The notes: generated by a model not told the origin, from the sequence alone. A stretch of DNA of 64,000 nucleotides from Nakataea oryzae (GCA_003049435.1 PYSQ01000011.1:58322-122321); one strand, 5' to 3'. Counted from the stretch's first letter, positions 22,368 through 34,200 are shown. A program made the numbers and translations.

Positions 22368-23354
22368 ATGTCGGCTCCCCGAACGAAGCGCCCGTTCGCC
22401 GGCGCGGCCACCGACCCGTCGCAGCGCCAGATCACGTCCTTCTTCTCGCGCCACGCCCCCGAGCACGACGGCAGCAGCGTCAGCGGCTCCGCCTCGCCAA
22501 CCCCGTCGCCATCGTCACGCCCGCCCCTGCCGGCCATGGTGCAGTCGAACCTGCTCAGCGTCGGCATGCGCGTGCGCAAGTCGGTCGCCGAGGGCCACAA
22601 GATCGGCAACACCTGCGACTTCACCATGTGGGGGGCCGACAGCTGCGGCAGCACCGCCACCACCACACAGAAGCCCCAGCACGCCCCTGCGCACCATAGC
22701 CATCGTGCGACGCCGCCGCCGGCGTTCGCCCCCATCGCGATCCCTGCTGACGCGGCTGCCTCCGCCGCCCAACAACAACAGGGGCAGCAGCCGTTGGACC
22801 CGCGCTCGTCGTCGTACGTTCCCCTGCCCGGCACCTCGGCCACGCGCGAGCTGCTCCCCTTTTGCGGCATCCACAACATCGGCGGCCTGTCGGCCCAGCC
22901 GTACCGGCACGACCCAGAGCAGGAGCCGCCGACGGCGCAACGAGCAATCCCGCCGGCGGCCTTTGCGCCGCCGGGCATCGACGACGTCCCGGGCCTGTCG
23001 AGCAGCCAGGAGTCGGCCGGCTCGACCGCCTCCTTGCCGCTGGCCGGCCGCAAGCGCGCCTGCCCCCGCGACAACGATGACGACGCAGGCGACGGCGGCA
23101 ACAACCAGCCGGGCCTCTGGCGCCACCGGCTCGCCGACTGCGACCTCATCCCCCTCAGCACGAGGCCCGCGGGCTACGAGGGCGCGCGCGTCTTTGCCGA
23201 GCCCCGCTCCCGCAGGCCGCACGACGCTCCTGCGGCCACCTTCACGTTCAAGGGCGGCTGCGGTGACGTCGCCGTGGCGGACAACGACTTCCCCGAGGCC
23301 GAGTTCCTTGACTACAGGGAATACTCGCCCGACATGGAAATGGGTGGCGTGTAA
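22368..23354 (+). CDS. Spd1/Dif1-type ribonucleotide reductase regulator with PIP box
   Basis: A single exon encodes 328 aa. Residues 19-26 (Q-R-Q-I-T-S-F-F) exactly fit the PCNA-binding PIP-box pattern Q-x-x-[ILM]-x-x-F-F. Residues 61-81 (N-L-L-S-V-G-M-R-V-R-K-S-V-A-E-G-H-K) match the Hug-type motif shared by Dif1, Hug1 and Spd1. A second block, R-E-L-L-P-F-C-G-I-H-N-I-G-G-L (160-174), I recall from filamentous-fungal relatives. The rest is disordered, Pro/Ala/Gln-rich and acidic near the end. Family members inhibit ribonucleotide reductase or retain its small subunit in the nucleus until S phase or DNA damage. It is convergent with RPS27. Confidence 0.75.
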   Translation: MSAPRTKRPFAGAATDPSQRQITSFFSRHAPEHDGSSVSGSASPTPSPSSRPPLPAMVQSNLLSVGMRVRKSVAEGHKIGNTCDFTMWGADSCGSTATTTQKPQHAPAHHSHRATPPPAFAPIAIPADAAASAAQQQQGQQPLDPRSSSYVPLPGTSATRELLPFCGIHNIGGLSAQPYRHDPEQEPPTAQRAIPPAAFAPPGIDDVPGLSSSQESAGSTASLPLAGRKRACPRDNDDDAGDGGNNQPGLWRHRLADCDLIPLSTRPAGYEGARVFAEPRSRRPHDAPAATFTFKGGCGDVAVADNDFPEAEFLDYREYSPDMEMGGV

Positions 23355-24570
23355 TGGTGTTTTCCTCTACTGTCACGATTGCGTTCCTTGCCCGCTTCTT
23401 TTTGGTTCTCTTGAATGCCCTAGCTGGTTCTTGTATGAGTACATCTCCTTCTTTTGTACCGGTCTGCATTACTCGGCGCGGTTGCGTATAACCCCGATGG
23501 CTGGGGGGTCCTTGTTTTCTTCTGGCTCGGCGTTTTGCTTGATCACGTCTCCGCGTTTGTTCTCTTTACCACCGACAGGCAATGAGCTTATGATGATTGC
23601 ATTGAGCAGTTTGGGATAGGATATGAATCTGGACCTGGCGTGATGCATGGAGACTCTCGAGGTTGAGAGCGGGGTCGGGTTGCATAAATACATATATTTT
23701 CATGACGTCTTCTCCCGATGGGTGTTCTGTCGACTGGTGATGTATAAGCTAGCTACCCAGGTAGCAGACGCGACAGGATGGTCGCGACCTTGGGCGCAGG
23801 CCTGTGGTCCTCCAATAACAAACCATACGAGCATCATCACGCGGCACACACCAGCCAAGACATCTCGGGCATAACTGGGGCATAACTGGGGTTTATATGC
23901 TGCAGTTCCGGCTCCTAACTGAAATGAACTACTACTTCTGGGAACAGAGCTGTTTGCAGTCATCGGCGTCGAGGCTCCAGACTACAACAAAGGTACGTGC
24001 AAAATCACATCGACAGAACAGAGGCAAACAGAAAAAACAGATAGACTTGTGACACGACCAAAGTCTGATGCCAGATATCCGGTACCCCCACAACGCCGTG
24101 CCCATGCAAACAATATTTTGCGAGGTCTTGACTTTTGGGTGTTCCATCTTCTATCCGCACCGTGGGAATGGGGGAGTTATATCCGGGACGGGGGATGGAG
24201 CGAAAGAGACGGAAGGTGCAAGGAATCGTCCTCTTGGGGTCCGGTGCAGCGCCGCGGCTCGGTGGTATTCGTGAAGAGGACCCTTTCTTTTTCTAAACCG
24301 CGCCTACTCTCCCAGCCGGGGGCTCGAGCAAAAGAGCGGGAAAACTCGGCCCCGGCCGCAGAGGTGCCCAAGAAGATTTTTGTTTTTCCCCCTCCCCGTG
24401 AGCACGACATAATACTCGTGTGTGCGTATGAACATGAAAAGGCAGAGAAGAACCCCGTAAGACCCCGAGAAAGACCCATGCTGAATAAACCGGAAGCGTC
24501 GACTGGACCCAAGATTTGATTGACATGACGAGAAATTAGACTAAGCTGGTGCGCGGCCGCGCCCCATCGT
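23355..24570. other. Convergent intergenic region between the Spd1/Dif1-like gene and RPS27
   Basis: The 1.2 kb between convergent stops (23354 on +, 24571 on -) contains T-rich tracts and short open frames without motifs. Two near-identical copies of GGGCATAACTGG lie at about 23867-23890. No gene is recognised. Confidence 0.55.
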
Positions 24571-25322
24571 CTACTTTCTCCGGAAAGAGCAGCCCTCGGT
24601 CAGGCGGGCCTTTCCACCGGTCGGCTGGCACAGCACCGTCGTGCAGCCCTGGCAGATGACGACGGTCTGGGCGTGCGAGAAGACGGTGGTGATGGTGAAG
24701 CAGCCGGGGCACTTGACGTCCATGAAGAACGACCTGGGGGCGGGGACGAGAGTCTGCAGGGGTGGGTGCGTGGTCAGTATCGGTGGGCTGAGGGGTCTGG
24801 CGTCGACATCGTGAGGGGCATGGGGCTCGACGAACCTTGAGCTTGTGCTTGCGGGCCTCAGCAGCCGCGCTGGGGTTGAGGAGATCGACAGCGAGAACCT
24901 GGAAGGAGACAGTCAGCATTGATGTGCAATTGAGAGGTGATGGCGCGTCGAAGCCCAGCGCCGCCGCTGTCGCACGTCCGTGGTGGCGGCCGGTCGGGTC
25001 GAAAAAAGAGTCGAAAAGTTTGATTCGGATGCTCTCAATCAAGCCGAGCCCGACGAGACACAACGACCCCGCGGGACAATCCAGGTGGGCTGCCGTGCCC
25101 GGCAGGCTCGACGCAGAGCCCGCCCTCCCAGTTTCCATCGTGTCCTCCTCTTGACATGGGCGGCTGGCCTGGTGTCGTGCTGATCGATGCGGGCCGTTGG
25201 ATTCGTGGGTGCGGGCAGGCGTGGGTTCCGCGGGCGCAGTGTCAATCGTGGTGCTCGGGAGGCAACCGCTCCCAAGGCGACGCAGGGCTCGACAAAAACA
25301 ATCGAGAGAGGGTCCTTACCAT
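24571..25322 (-). CDS. RPS27: 40S ribosomal protein S27 (eS27)
   Basis: The exons are 25322-25320 (the ATG alone), 24898-24836 and 24753-24571, giving 82 aa, the usual eS27 length. Introns are 421 and 82 nt with GT...AG ends. The protein reads M-V-L-A-V-D-L-L-N-P-S and carries the C4 zinc ribbon C37-P-G-C40 and C56-Q-G-C59, ending G-C-S-F-R-R-K. It is a structural component of the small ribosomal subunit. An intron immediately after the start codon is typical of fungal ribosomal protein genes and may carry regulatory sequence. It is head-to-head with the PLP2-like gene. Confidence 0.95.
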
Positions 25323-25987
25323 CTTGACTGATTGAGGGGGTTATTCCCTTGTAATTTTCTTTCGGAGCGAGAGGTTGCTAGGCGGAAATCTGGATGGCTT
25401 GAGGAGGCAGATTTGTAGCACTCGCGGAAAGGTTGGTTGGTTTGTTGTGCGGCAAAGAGAGGAAATTGGGACAGGCGGCGGCTCAGAGGTGGAGGCAAAA
25501 AGGCGGTGGCAACTAATAGCAGGGGTGGGATTTTTTTTTTGTTAGGGCTGCCTGCTGCTCCTGCCTGAAGGTCTTTCTGGAGGGTGGCAGAATTCTCAAG
25601 CATGGACCCGTTGCTGCTGTTTTTCAGGGCTAAGCCCACGGCTGCACGTGATGCAGGTGTGGGAGTCAAGTCCAGGGTTTGGCTCCACTGGGGCGACTGC
25701 GCCGAAGCTTCGTGTGGGGTTTACTGGCTGGCGCGTCGCTTCCAGGCACCAGGATGCCGAGGGCAGCCCCACGGTGGGGGTGAGCAGGCCCGGGATGAGC
25801 GAGGGCGGGAGGTCAGGAGCTTGGCCCCGCGCTGTTGGTATCGTCACCGCATGCAAGGGAGGAAGACAGGCTCGACAACCTACAAACGGACCGCAACCCT
25901 CCAAAAAAAGATAAAAAAAATAGAAGTTGCTTCTACTCCCATTGCACTGCTGTTTTCTGTCACTGAGCCCTCGAAACAACACTCAAG
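25323..25987. promoter_or_regulatory. Shared divergent promoter region of RPS27 and the PLP2-like gene
   Basis: The 665 bp between the two start codons must contain both promoters. It has a T run near 25531-25541 and an A-rich stretch (25902-25921) just upstream of the + strand ATG. No gene is seen, and I could not assign individual factor sites. Confidence 0.55.
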
Positions 25988-26826
25988 ATGGCCGCCCCAA
26001 TGGACCAGCGCATAGCTGTGCCCATCGACGATCCAAATGCCGACACTGAATGGTACGGCCACATGTCGCCCGCAACCCGCGTCTCCTGCGCTCACTGACA
26101 CCCGCCGGCCGCAGGAACGAGATTCTGAGGAAACACAAGATCATACCAGAAAAAGCGCCGGACCCGACCCCCATGATTGAGGAAGCGATCCTGGAGGCCA
26201 GGAAAATCGCACATGACAACCGGCTGGAGGGCAAGGACATCGACGAGCTCCAGGAGCTCGAGGACGAAGAGGACGAGGCGTTCATGGAACAGTACATGCA
26301 GAAGCGGATGGCGGAGATGCGCGAGCTCAGCAAGAAGGCGGTGCACGGCAGCGTCTACCCGCTCTCCAAGCCCGAGTACCAGCGCGAGGTCACCGAGGCG
26401 TCGAGCAAGGGGCCGGTGCTCGTAAACCTGGTGTCCTCGATGGGCAACAACACCGAGTCGCGCGTGCTCTCGGAGCTCTGGCGGCAGGCGGCCAAGGAGT
26501 ACGGCGATGTCAAGTTCTGCGAGATGCGCGCCGACCAGGCCATCGAGGGCTACCCGGACCGCAACTGCCCCACCATCCTGGTGTACCGCAATGGCGACAT
26601 CGTCAAGCAGATCGTCACGCTCATGACGGTTGGCGGCGTGCGCATGGGGATGCTGGACCTGGACAAGATCCTGGTCGAGGTCGGGGCCGTGCCGGACTCG
26701 GACATGCGCGTGCTGCAGCGCAGGAGGCGCGCCGAGGATGCCGAGGAGGAGAGGCTGGCCGGCGGCGGCAAGAGCCTCAGGAGCTCCCGGAGGAAGGACG
26801 ACGACGACGATGACGACTGGGACTGA
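25988..26826 (+). CDS. PLP2: Phosducin-like protein, PLP2/PDCL2-3 family
   Basis: Exons 25988-26052 and 26115-26826 (62-nt intron inside the Trp codon of A-D-T-E-W) give 258 aa. The N-terminal signature D-P-N-A-D-T-E-W-N-E-I-L-R-K-H-K-I-I-P is diagnostic for phosducin-like protein 2/3. A thioredoxin-like fold follows (about 85-225) with G-P-V-L-V-N-L-V, F-C-E-M-R-A-D and C-P-T-I-L-V-Y-R-N-G-D. The C-terminus is a run of aspartates ending D-W-D. The family assists the CCT/TRiC chaperonin in folding actin, tubulin and related clients and lacks the redox CxxC. It is divergently transcribed from RPS27. Confidence 0.93.
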
Positions 26827-27419
26827 AGCCTGCCGGGGCCCCGTCGGCTCGAGTCGTGCGCCGTAGCCGGCTTCAGAGAGAGAACAGCGCCGGCCAAGGG
26901 GCGGCTTTGACTCGATGTGATGGATGTGCGCTGCGTGGACGCCAGGCCCCAGCCGCCCCGAACCGTGACCCCCCCAGTGCCCGCGCATAAGAGCCTAGGT
27001 CTAGGTCTAGCGCCCCAGCGCCCCAGCGCCCACCCAGGGCCTCGTCTCACTCGTAGCCCGACCCCTAGCACTGCAAATCGCCGGCGACCGCGGTCCAGGC
27101 GGCGCTCGCTTTGGGCCCGCGCCCTCTCTCCAGCAACCGCGCTGCCGCACAGACCATGCGCCCATTTTAAACTTCCACCCCGCATAGTCCAGCCCACGAC
27201 AGACGCGGGACACGGTCGGCGCGTCTGCCGTCATTGACCTCCCCCTCAAGTCGCGTGCACATGCTCGAGTTGGGCTCGAGATACCTTTCCGCCTCCCGCA
27301 ACTCTGGCAACAGCATCTGGAACAGCTGGGCACGGCCTGCGCTCAATTTACTTTTTGTTTTTATGATATTTCGTTCCTCCTGCGTCTTCCAATCCGTCTG
27401 CATCGATCGCTCCAGCGCC
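26827..27419 (+). other. Intergenic region upstream of the LRR gene
   Basis: This tandem spacer has a short repeat array near 26995-27031 (two AGGTCT units, then three GCGCCCCA-type units). The rest is GC-rich until a T-rich patch at 27345-27370, about 50 bases before the start codon. No gene is seen. Confidence 0.5.
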
Positions 27420-29175
27420 ATGGAGAACGACCAGCCCGAGCCTGTGCTTCCCTCATTTAAGGACTTGAGGAAGCGCGCGCGGTTCCAGACCCCAGCACCG
27501 TCGGATTTCTTTACGGATTCCAGCGAGCCCGCCATTTTCTCGAGCGACGACGACCCCTCGGTGGACAACTACGCGAATGGCCGGCGCCGCAAAAAGCGCC
27601 TGGTCGGCTCGTGGTTCCAGCAGTCGGAGCAGATGCTGTCGTCCGAGGCAGGCCCGGTCCCAAGCGCTCTTGGCACGCGCCGGGGTCTGAGGCGGGAGCT
27701 GGACAGCGGTGTTTGGCTCGCCAGCGACGACACCGTCGACGCCAACCCCAAGACCGAGGTGCAGTCGGTGGTGCATGCGCCCGAGGAGCAGGCTCGACGG
27801 GTCAGCAGCGGCTTCAGCCGAACAGCCAGTTTCCGCAACGTCACGCCCGAGGAGGCCAAGGCCCAGCGGATCATTGAGAAGTGCATCGACGAGGGAAACG
27901 AGAACGTGGATCTCTCGTAAGCGTCTTTTTCATGCTGCCTGCTGCCCACCTCAGTTTGTGTGCTAACAGACACCGTCTCTCAGGGGCCTGGGGCTTGGCG
28001 GCATTGCGTCTGCGACCGTCCAGCCGCTTTCGGGCTTCCATCTGATCCCGACCGTGGTGGAGGGGGTCCCTTTCGAGGGCAGGGAGCCCCGGATGCAGCT
28101 CTACCTCGGGAATAACAATCTGACTCGGATGCCTGCTGCCGTCTTCGACCTGAGCTGCCTGACCGTGCTCAGCCTGCGCAACAACCAGTTGACAGAGCTT
28201 CCGCCCTGCATCGCGCAGCTGCGGAACCTCGACCACCTCAACATATCATTCAATCGCCTGCGATGGCTCCCGAGGGAACTGCTCGACCTCATGGTGCCCA
28301 GGGACAACCTGGAAGGCTTCAAGCTCCATCCCAACCCCTTCTGCCAGCCCGAGGTGATGAAGTCGGGCGGCCGCGAAGGCTGGCTCGGCTCGGTGTACTC
28401 GAGGCCGCAAAAAGGGTTCGAGCTTCAAGGGCCGTCATCGGGCGTGCGGGAGAATCCATGGGGCAACAACGGTGGGGAGTGTTCGGTGTGGACGTCCTGC
28501 CCGGTGGACGGAGACTGGGAGGAGGGATCTCAGCTCAAGCGTGCCGGCGCTTGCTACGCTGCCCGCTCCCCAGTCCAATATATCAACGGCACTGGCCTCA
28601 ACACCTCCTCGTTCGACCTGGACGATGGCGAGTGGCTCCCGTCGGAGAACATGTTTTCCGAACCAGCTGGCCCGTCGCCATCTTCTCGGCTGGTTGCCGC
28701 GGAAGAAGAGTCGCTAACCCCGCCGGCCCCTGACGCCCCGGCCGGGCCCCGCTCACTACTGGAGCTATCGCTCCAAGCCTGCAGAAGAGCCGTGGCTGCC
28801 AACGCTGACCTGCGAGAACTGATGCCCGAGAACACGCCCGAGCCCCTGCTCAGGGTACTTGCTCTTGCAGAGGAGCGTGGCGAAACTGACAGTTACCGCT
28901 GCGCCCGGCCGGGGTGCAGGGGTCGGAGCATGGTCGTTCCGCGAACCCAGTGGGTGGAGTGGTGGTACCTCGGAGAGTACACAGCCCACAAGGAAGGGCC
29001 CAATGCTTCCGGGACGCCAGGCTCCAGGGTCTTGACGTTCCGTGCAGCGGACCGCCATCCGGTGCCCTTTGTCTCGCGGGGCTGCTCGTGGTCCTGCATT
29101 CCCTCGGCGCCTGAGAAGCGACTGCCGATGGGCAAGGAGGACCATGACACCACCTTTATTGTCAAACCACATTAG
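27420..29175 (+). CDS. Leucine-rich-repeat protein with C-terminal cysteine-paired region
   Basis: Exons 27420-27916 and 27984-29175 (67-nt intron) give 562 aa. The first 165 residues look disordered and carry a basic patch R-R-R-K-K-R, possibly a nuclear signal. Residues about 203-268 contain three LRRs (L-Y-L-G-N-N-N-L-T-R-M-P, L-S-L-R-N-N-Q-L-T-E-L-P, L-N-I-S-F-N-R-L-R-W-L-P). The C-terminal part (about 400-562) has C-A-R-P-G-C and C-S-W-S-C pairs that could bind zinc, around W-V-E-W-W-Y-L. I recall similar architecture in fungal LRR proteins of unknown role, but give no function. LRRs imply a protein-binding scaffold. Confidence 0.85.
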
Positions 29176-29902
29176 CCAACGGCGACTTGGCCGCCTCGAT
29201 GTCAAGGGTTTTGTATAAGTTGCTTGTACGGGGTCTTGTTGGAATTGGAGTATACCACGACGACGCCAGAGTTTTGTATTGTCTACATGTATATATGTTT
29301 CTGTGTACCTTTAGATGGAAAAGGCCAGGCGTGAAATATACTCTATGCTGTTCCGGGAGTCATGGCTATCCTTGTGCACATGTATCTGGCAGCTATTCTC
29401 ACCAGTCTCGACAAGACAAGTGGGAGCGCCGCCCCTCTACCCAGATATCGCTCGCTCCTATCCCCGGGTTACTCCCACACGCTTATATCAACAAGCAACT
29501 CCTCACAAAGGCGGCACAATCACATGTGCGAGATGCATAACGCCGCCGAAAGAATGCCACTTGGATCGGATCATTGGGGCCGGGCGCAAAGGGTGAGCGA
29601 CAGCCGCAAGAAACAAGAATCTAGTCACCAGCCATATGTGACTTTGGCGCATCACTATTCGTGCCCTGCCACATACTGACTCCTGGGCTTCCTTGAGTCG
29701 CTGGCCGAGGTTGCAGTGAATGTGTCTCTTGCTTGGTCTGCTGCAGTGTCTATTTAAACAAGCAGCAGTACCTGCTTAAAGGCCTTGCAGTAAAAGTCTT
29801 TATCCCCTGGCTGCCTTGCTAGAAATTGATACTGTGCTGCTTTGTGATTCTGAGCCACGGGTGTTGTCGACCAGGCAGCACCGGTAGCCAGGTTTCCAGG
29901 TA
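29176..29902. other. Intergenic region between the LRR gene and the orphan gene at 29903
   Basis: The 3' UTR-like first part (TATATATG near 29290) is followed by a TATTTAAACA sequence at 29750-29759, about 145 bp before the proposed ATG at 29903, which could act as a TATA element. No coding sequence is seen. Confidence 0.5.
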
Positions 29903-31278
29903 ATGGTTCCTAGAAAAGAGACACAGGCTGTCGAGTTTACGTGAGTGGCGCATGCCTCAACCATTCAACCGTACGGAAGGACGAGCCTCTCTTGTTACTA
30001 TTCACGGTGTACATGTGGTCAGGGGCAGGGCTTAACGAGGCTTCGCTGACCACTCAAGCAGCCTCGACAGCCACCTCGACGACATGCAACGCAGCCTTTG
30101 GCTTGCGTCGCCCGAGCCGGACCCGGAAGAAGAGGATTCGGCCGCCGCGCGGATCCAGCTGACGATGTCCCTCATGTCCCTCTGCAAGCATGGAATCACG
30201 GTCCTGGGCGACGACACGGCCGGGGCGGATAGGCTCCAGGCCAGCTACGCCGAGCTCTTTGCTGGCGCGTACCAGGACCTGTTTCACTGGATTATGGAGA
30301 GGCCGGGCGACGACATTGACGATAAGATCTGGGAGCGGCTGTTTGGGGACTGGGAGAGGTAGGGTGGCGACTGACGGATCGCCATTCTGCGACGCATGCC
30401 TGTGCGTGTGCTAACCAGTCCATGTCTATCCGTGGGCCAAAAAAAACAGTCTCAAAGGCCTCGAGAAGACGAGCGTCAACATCATATGCGACATAACCCA
30501 GCCCCAGCTCATCCACTTCCTCGGCAAGGCCCTCGTCTACGTCTTTGCCCACTTCTCGCGCGGCGAGGCCGAGCTGCCGCCCGAGCCCGTCTGGGACAAC
30601 TTTCTGTGCTTCCACCTGTCCCGCCTCGGCTTCTCCTCCCTCCTCGCCGCGGCAGACCCCTCCGATCCCAGCGACAGCGACAGCGCCCCGCAGCGCCTCG
30701 ACCCGGCCGCTCTCGCGCGCCTCGAGACCGTCATGCGCGTCTCCCTCCGCCGCACCGGCGCCGCATCCACCACCACCACCACCACCGGCAGCGACGACCC
30801 CTGCGCCGCCTCGGCCGCCTGCGCCCTCGCGCGCGCCCTCGCCTCCCGCGCCGCCTCCCGCCCGCCCGGCGCGCTCCTCGGCAGCCCCGCGCTCTTCGAC
30901 GCCCTCGCCATGCCGCTGCTCGACGAGGGCACGCGCCGGGTCCTCGCGCGGCGGTCGCGGGCCCGGGGCCACCACGCCGCGGCGCAGCAGCAGGACCGCG
31001 ACTGCGCCGCCGTCGTGATGGCCGGGGTGGCGCGCGCCGCGCACGAGGTGCTGCACTACCACGTCGGCATCTACGCGCGGCGGCGGGCGGGCGAGGCGGC
31101 GGCGCCGGCGGGGTGGCTGGCGCGCAGGGAGGGCGCGCTCGACGCGCTGCTCAGGGTCAGGCACCGGTTCGCGCCCGAGGCGCTGGCGGGGCTGATGTGC
31201 TGGCTCGGCCCCGAGGCCGAGGTGTGCCTGCGCCTCGACCTCGCCGCCATCCTGGATGCCTCGTCGGGCGGCGCCTAG
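29903..31278 (+). CDS. Unrecognised 388-aa protein (three exons)
   Basis: Exons 29903-29940, 30059-30358 and 30450-31278 give 388 aa; introns are 118 and 91 nt. The first exon is only 38 nt (M-V-P-R-K-E-T-Q-A-V-E-F). It is inferred from a GTGAGT donor and a CTGAC branch point 13 nt before the acceptor, which restores frame into T-S-L-D-S-H-L-D-D-M-Q. An alternative start is the ATG at 30084. The protein is helical-looking and Ala/Arg/Leu-rich toward the C-terminus, with no signal peptide or membrane segment. Fairly conserved-looking blocks are L-F-H-W-I-M-E-R-P-G-D-D-I and I-T-Q-P-Q-L-I-H-F-L-G-K-A-L. I do not recognise a family. Confidence 0.7.
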
Positions 31279-34200
31279 CCAAGGCGGGCGAGGGCGGGCG
31301 GGCACGTGCAGGTTGGGGCCTGCAACCGAGGGAGGGGAGTGGAGGGGCGTGGGTGCTGCCAGACCCGTCGGGGCGCCGGGGCCAGGGAGGCGGGAGAGCT
31401 CTCCCCAATGAGACACATCTCAGACCCGGTGGAGGGGACGGCTTGGGGCCTTCATTACTCACGGGTCTGGTGCCGTGCCGGCCTGGCCTGCTAGCGGCTG
31501 CCTTGATCGATGCTCGGTGGCCTTTCTTTGTGGCCTAGATGTTCTAGGCACTCTGCAGGCTTTAAGGCGGCCATCCAAGTGTCATAGGACCCGAGTCTAC
31601 TCATAAACAGAGGCAGGTCGCCTTCTCGGGCAGACATGCATATGGCGCGGTCTCGTCGTCCGGTGCAACCTTTTGGTGTGCTGTTCCCGCAGTAAGCAGT
31701 CCATGTCAGGCATAGCTGGTTAACGCATCTCCTATTATGGACTGCGGTTTGTGCAAGCATGGTAGCGAGGACTGGTGCATGGCCCTACCCTAAGACTAGT
31801 CGCTCGGTCCTTAGGTTGACCGGGCACTCTGGGTGCAGTAGGGCGCCAGGCAGATAGTCATGTGTCCAGGTATGCTATCATGACCTACATATATGCACGG
31901 GTGTTTTTCCATGTCGTACAGTGTTGTTGCTTTTTTTTTGCTATAGCCCATCCAACGGTTGTGGAAACCGGCGTGCCGTCGTCGGGAAAGGGGCATTCCG
32001 CCTGACCTCCGGGGGAGACACGCTCTCGATGGTTTTTGCCAGCCATCTGTCAACCCGGGGCATTTTTATTTTTGCTTTCTTTCCCCTTTTCTCGCTCTCT
32101 GGCACACCTGTCGCCTTTTTCCTATTGCCCCTGCCCTCCACCATTGGCTATTTTACACACCGCTCCTGTGCGCTCACAGCGGCTGGGACGCACCACACCG
32201 TGGCTAGGCAACCGATGTTGGGCTGCAGCCGGCAAACACAGCCGGCATATGGCTCCTAGCGCTCTTTTAGTTCAACTGATACAGCCTCTAAATGTAAAAG
32301 CTGCATCCTGTGAGTGTTGGGCAATAGAAGCTGCGGCTAGCGGCGGCTTGGGTTTGCTGCCCTAGGATACAAATGGATTATGTTTGATCCGACCTGTTCG
32401 GCCAACCAATGTTCACCACGAGCTTCCCTGCTGCATCTTTACGGACCCTTGTTTTATCCACCCTCTCTTGTCTGTCCACACGCTGACACATGGCTTCGCT
32501 CCGGCCCTACATCCAAGGCGTCAAGAGATATTGAAGCTGCTAGCCGAGGGCGGAGCTCCTTGCAGGTGGTGTGGCTTCTGGGGTGATTCGGCCGATGTAT
32601 CGTTAGCCTGCTGTTCACTGTTTGCTTCGTCCTCCTGATTATTGTGTCCACACCTTGGTGACGCGTCTTTTTTTTTTGGCTTCGGTCCAGCACTCCAAGC
32701 CAGACTCCCTACCCCTGGTACCTCCCTCCCGTTGCCCAAAGAAGGCGTCCAAGCCTGACCGAGGATTGACTGGTGCTTGTGGCTGCGCGACCCCTTGATA
32801 CATGCAGCATGCGTCTCCATTTGTGCCCATTTGCTATATATCCGCGCTGCTTTTCGTCACATCCTCGCAGCCTTGGATCCCCAACGCATCCTTTTTTTGC
32901 GCCCGACCGCTGCAGCAGGCGGATAAGGCTCGCGGCCGCATGCTGGAGAGCGTTGCCCTACCGATGCCTTCTTTTGTGCCCGCCTGCCGGAAGCCAGGCC
33001 AGGCCAGGTCTCCGAAGCAGCCGGGCAATTACTCAGCGACGGGTCCCGCGCACACCGGTGCCTGCAGTGACACGGGAGACGGCAGATGGGCGACCTGCCC
33101 TTTGGCGTAATCTCGGGCGCACGCTCCCCTTTGCCTTCCGCCGGGGCGGTGGGGGTACACGCACCCCCCGGGAAGGGCTCTGGCTCTGGCTCAGAGGCAG
33201 CGGCCGGACTCCCACGAATGTCGGTCGCCCCCACCACTTGGGGGCCTTCCAGTCAGACATGAACACGGCTTTGTGCTATCGAGAGGCCCTGGCTGATCTT
33301 GTATCTGGCCGCCTGGCTGCGTGTCGACGTAATTGGATCCCTCGGGGTCGCCTCAGAGGTGCTACATTTCCCCCCCGGGGGAGATGATGTGGCCCGCCCG
33401 ATTCGAGGCGAGCATCCCAAGGCAGGGCAGGTGTGTATGCCTCGGGATGCATGTCGACCGCTGGTTTCCAGAATGCTGTGACAAGACGCGCGATCCGCGC
33501 CCTGCAGGAGCGGCCCGCGTAGAAAGCATCGTAGGGCGAGCAGCGGAGGAAGCCATCTACCCACGCAGATTGCACCCGTCAATCGCCCAAACAGCAGCAT
33601 CGCTTCGCCGAGAGATCTGCGTTCTGAGAGCCTATCAATGGCGCCTGGAGCCCGCCAGGGCTTTCTACAGCCCCAGAAAGGTACAGCCCCAAGCCCCAAT
33701 CCCACCACACCGGAACCCCGTCCGACCCTGCGCCAAGCCAGAACCGCATGAAGAAGCCGGTCGGAGCTAGCGAGATCTTAATCCGACCTCATGTCGTACG
33801 GCCATAGACTCTCCACCTTCTAGTCGACATGCACCCGACATGGCTTCATCGACCAGCCAACGACGAATCCCCAGGTGCCCACTTGTTTATCTGTGCAGGT
33901 ATCTGGTCGTCTCCAGCGTCCCGGAAAGGATCAGCCTTGATTAAAACAGCGATTGCAGACGTCCGGGTCTCGTCAAACTCCTGAGGAATTGCTTCACCAG
34001 ATTGGGGAACGAGACAGGGACTGGTTTCTGGATCGGGCACCCACTAATTAAGGAGATGCGAGGTGGTGCCCGACAGGACACACCAACTCGGGTTCCCCAA
34101 GGGGGCCACCCTACTTGTGCTGAAACCATTTTCGTGTCGTCGTTGCCCAAAAGAACAAACTATATAGGCCCAACGCATCCCCGGATTTGCGTCAGCCCTA

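Noticed and set aside
21446..22699. 417-codon open frame on + overlapping the Spd1/Dif1-like start
   Set aside because: It overlaps a gene with two recognisable motifs in another frame and has no motif itself.
30396..31538. 380-codon frame on + and 374-codon frame on - over exon 3 of the 29.9-kb gene
   Set aside because: Both are Arg/Pro/Gly/His-rich shadows. Only the spliced frame joins smoothly to upstream exons.
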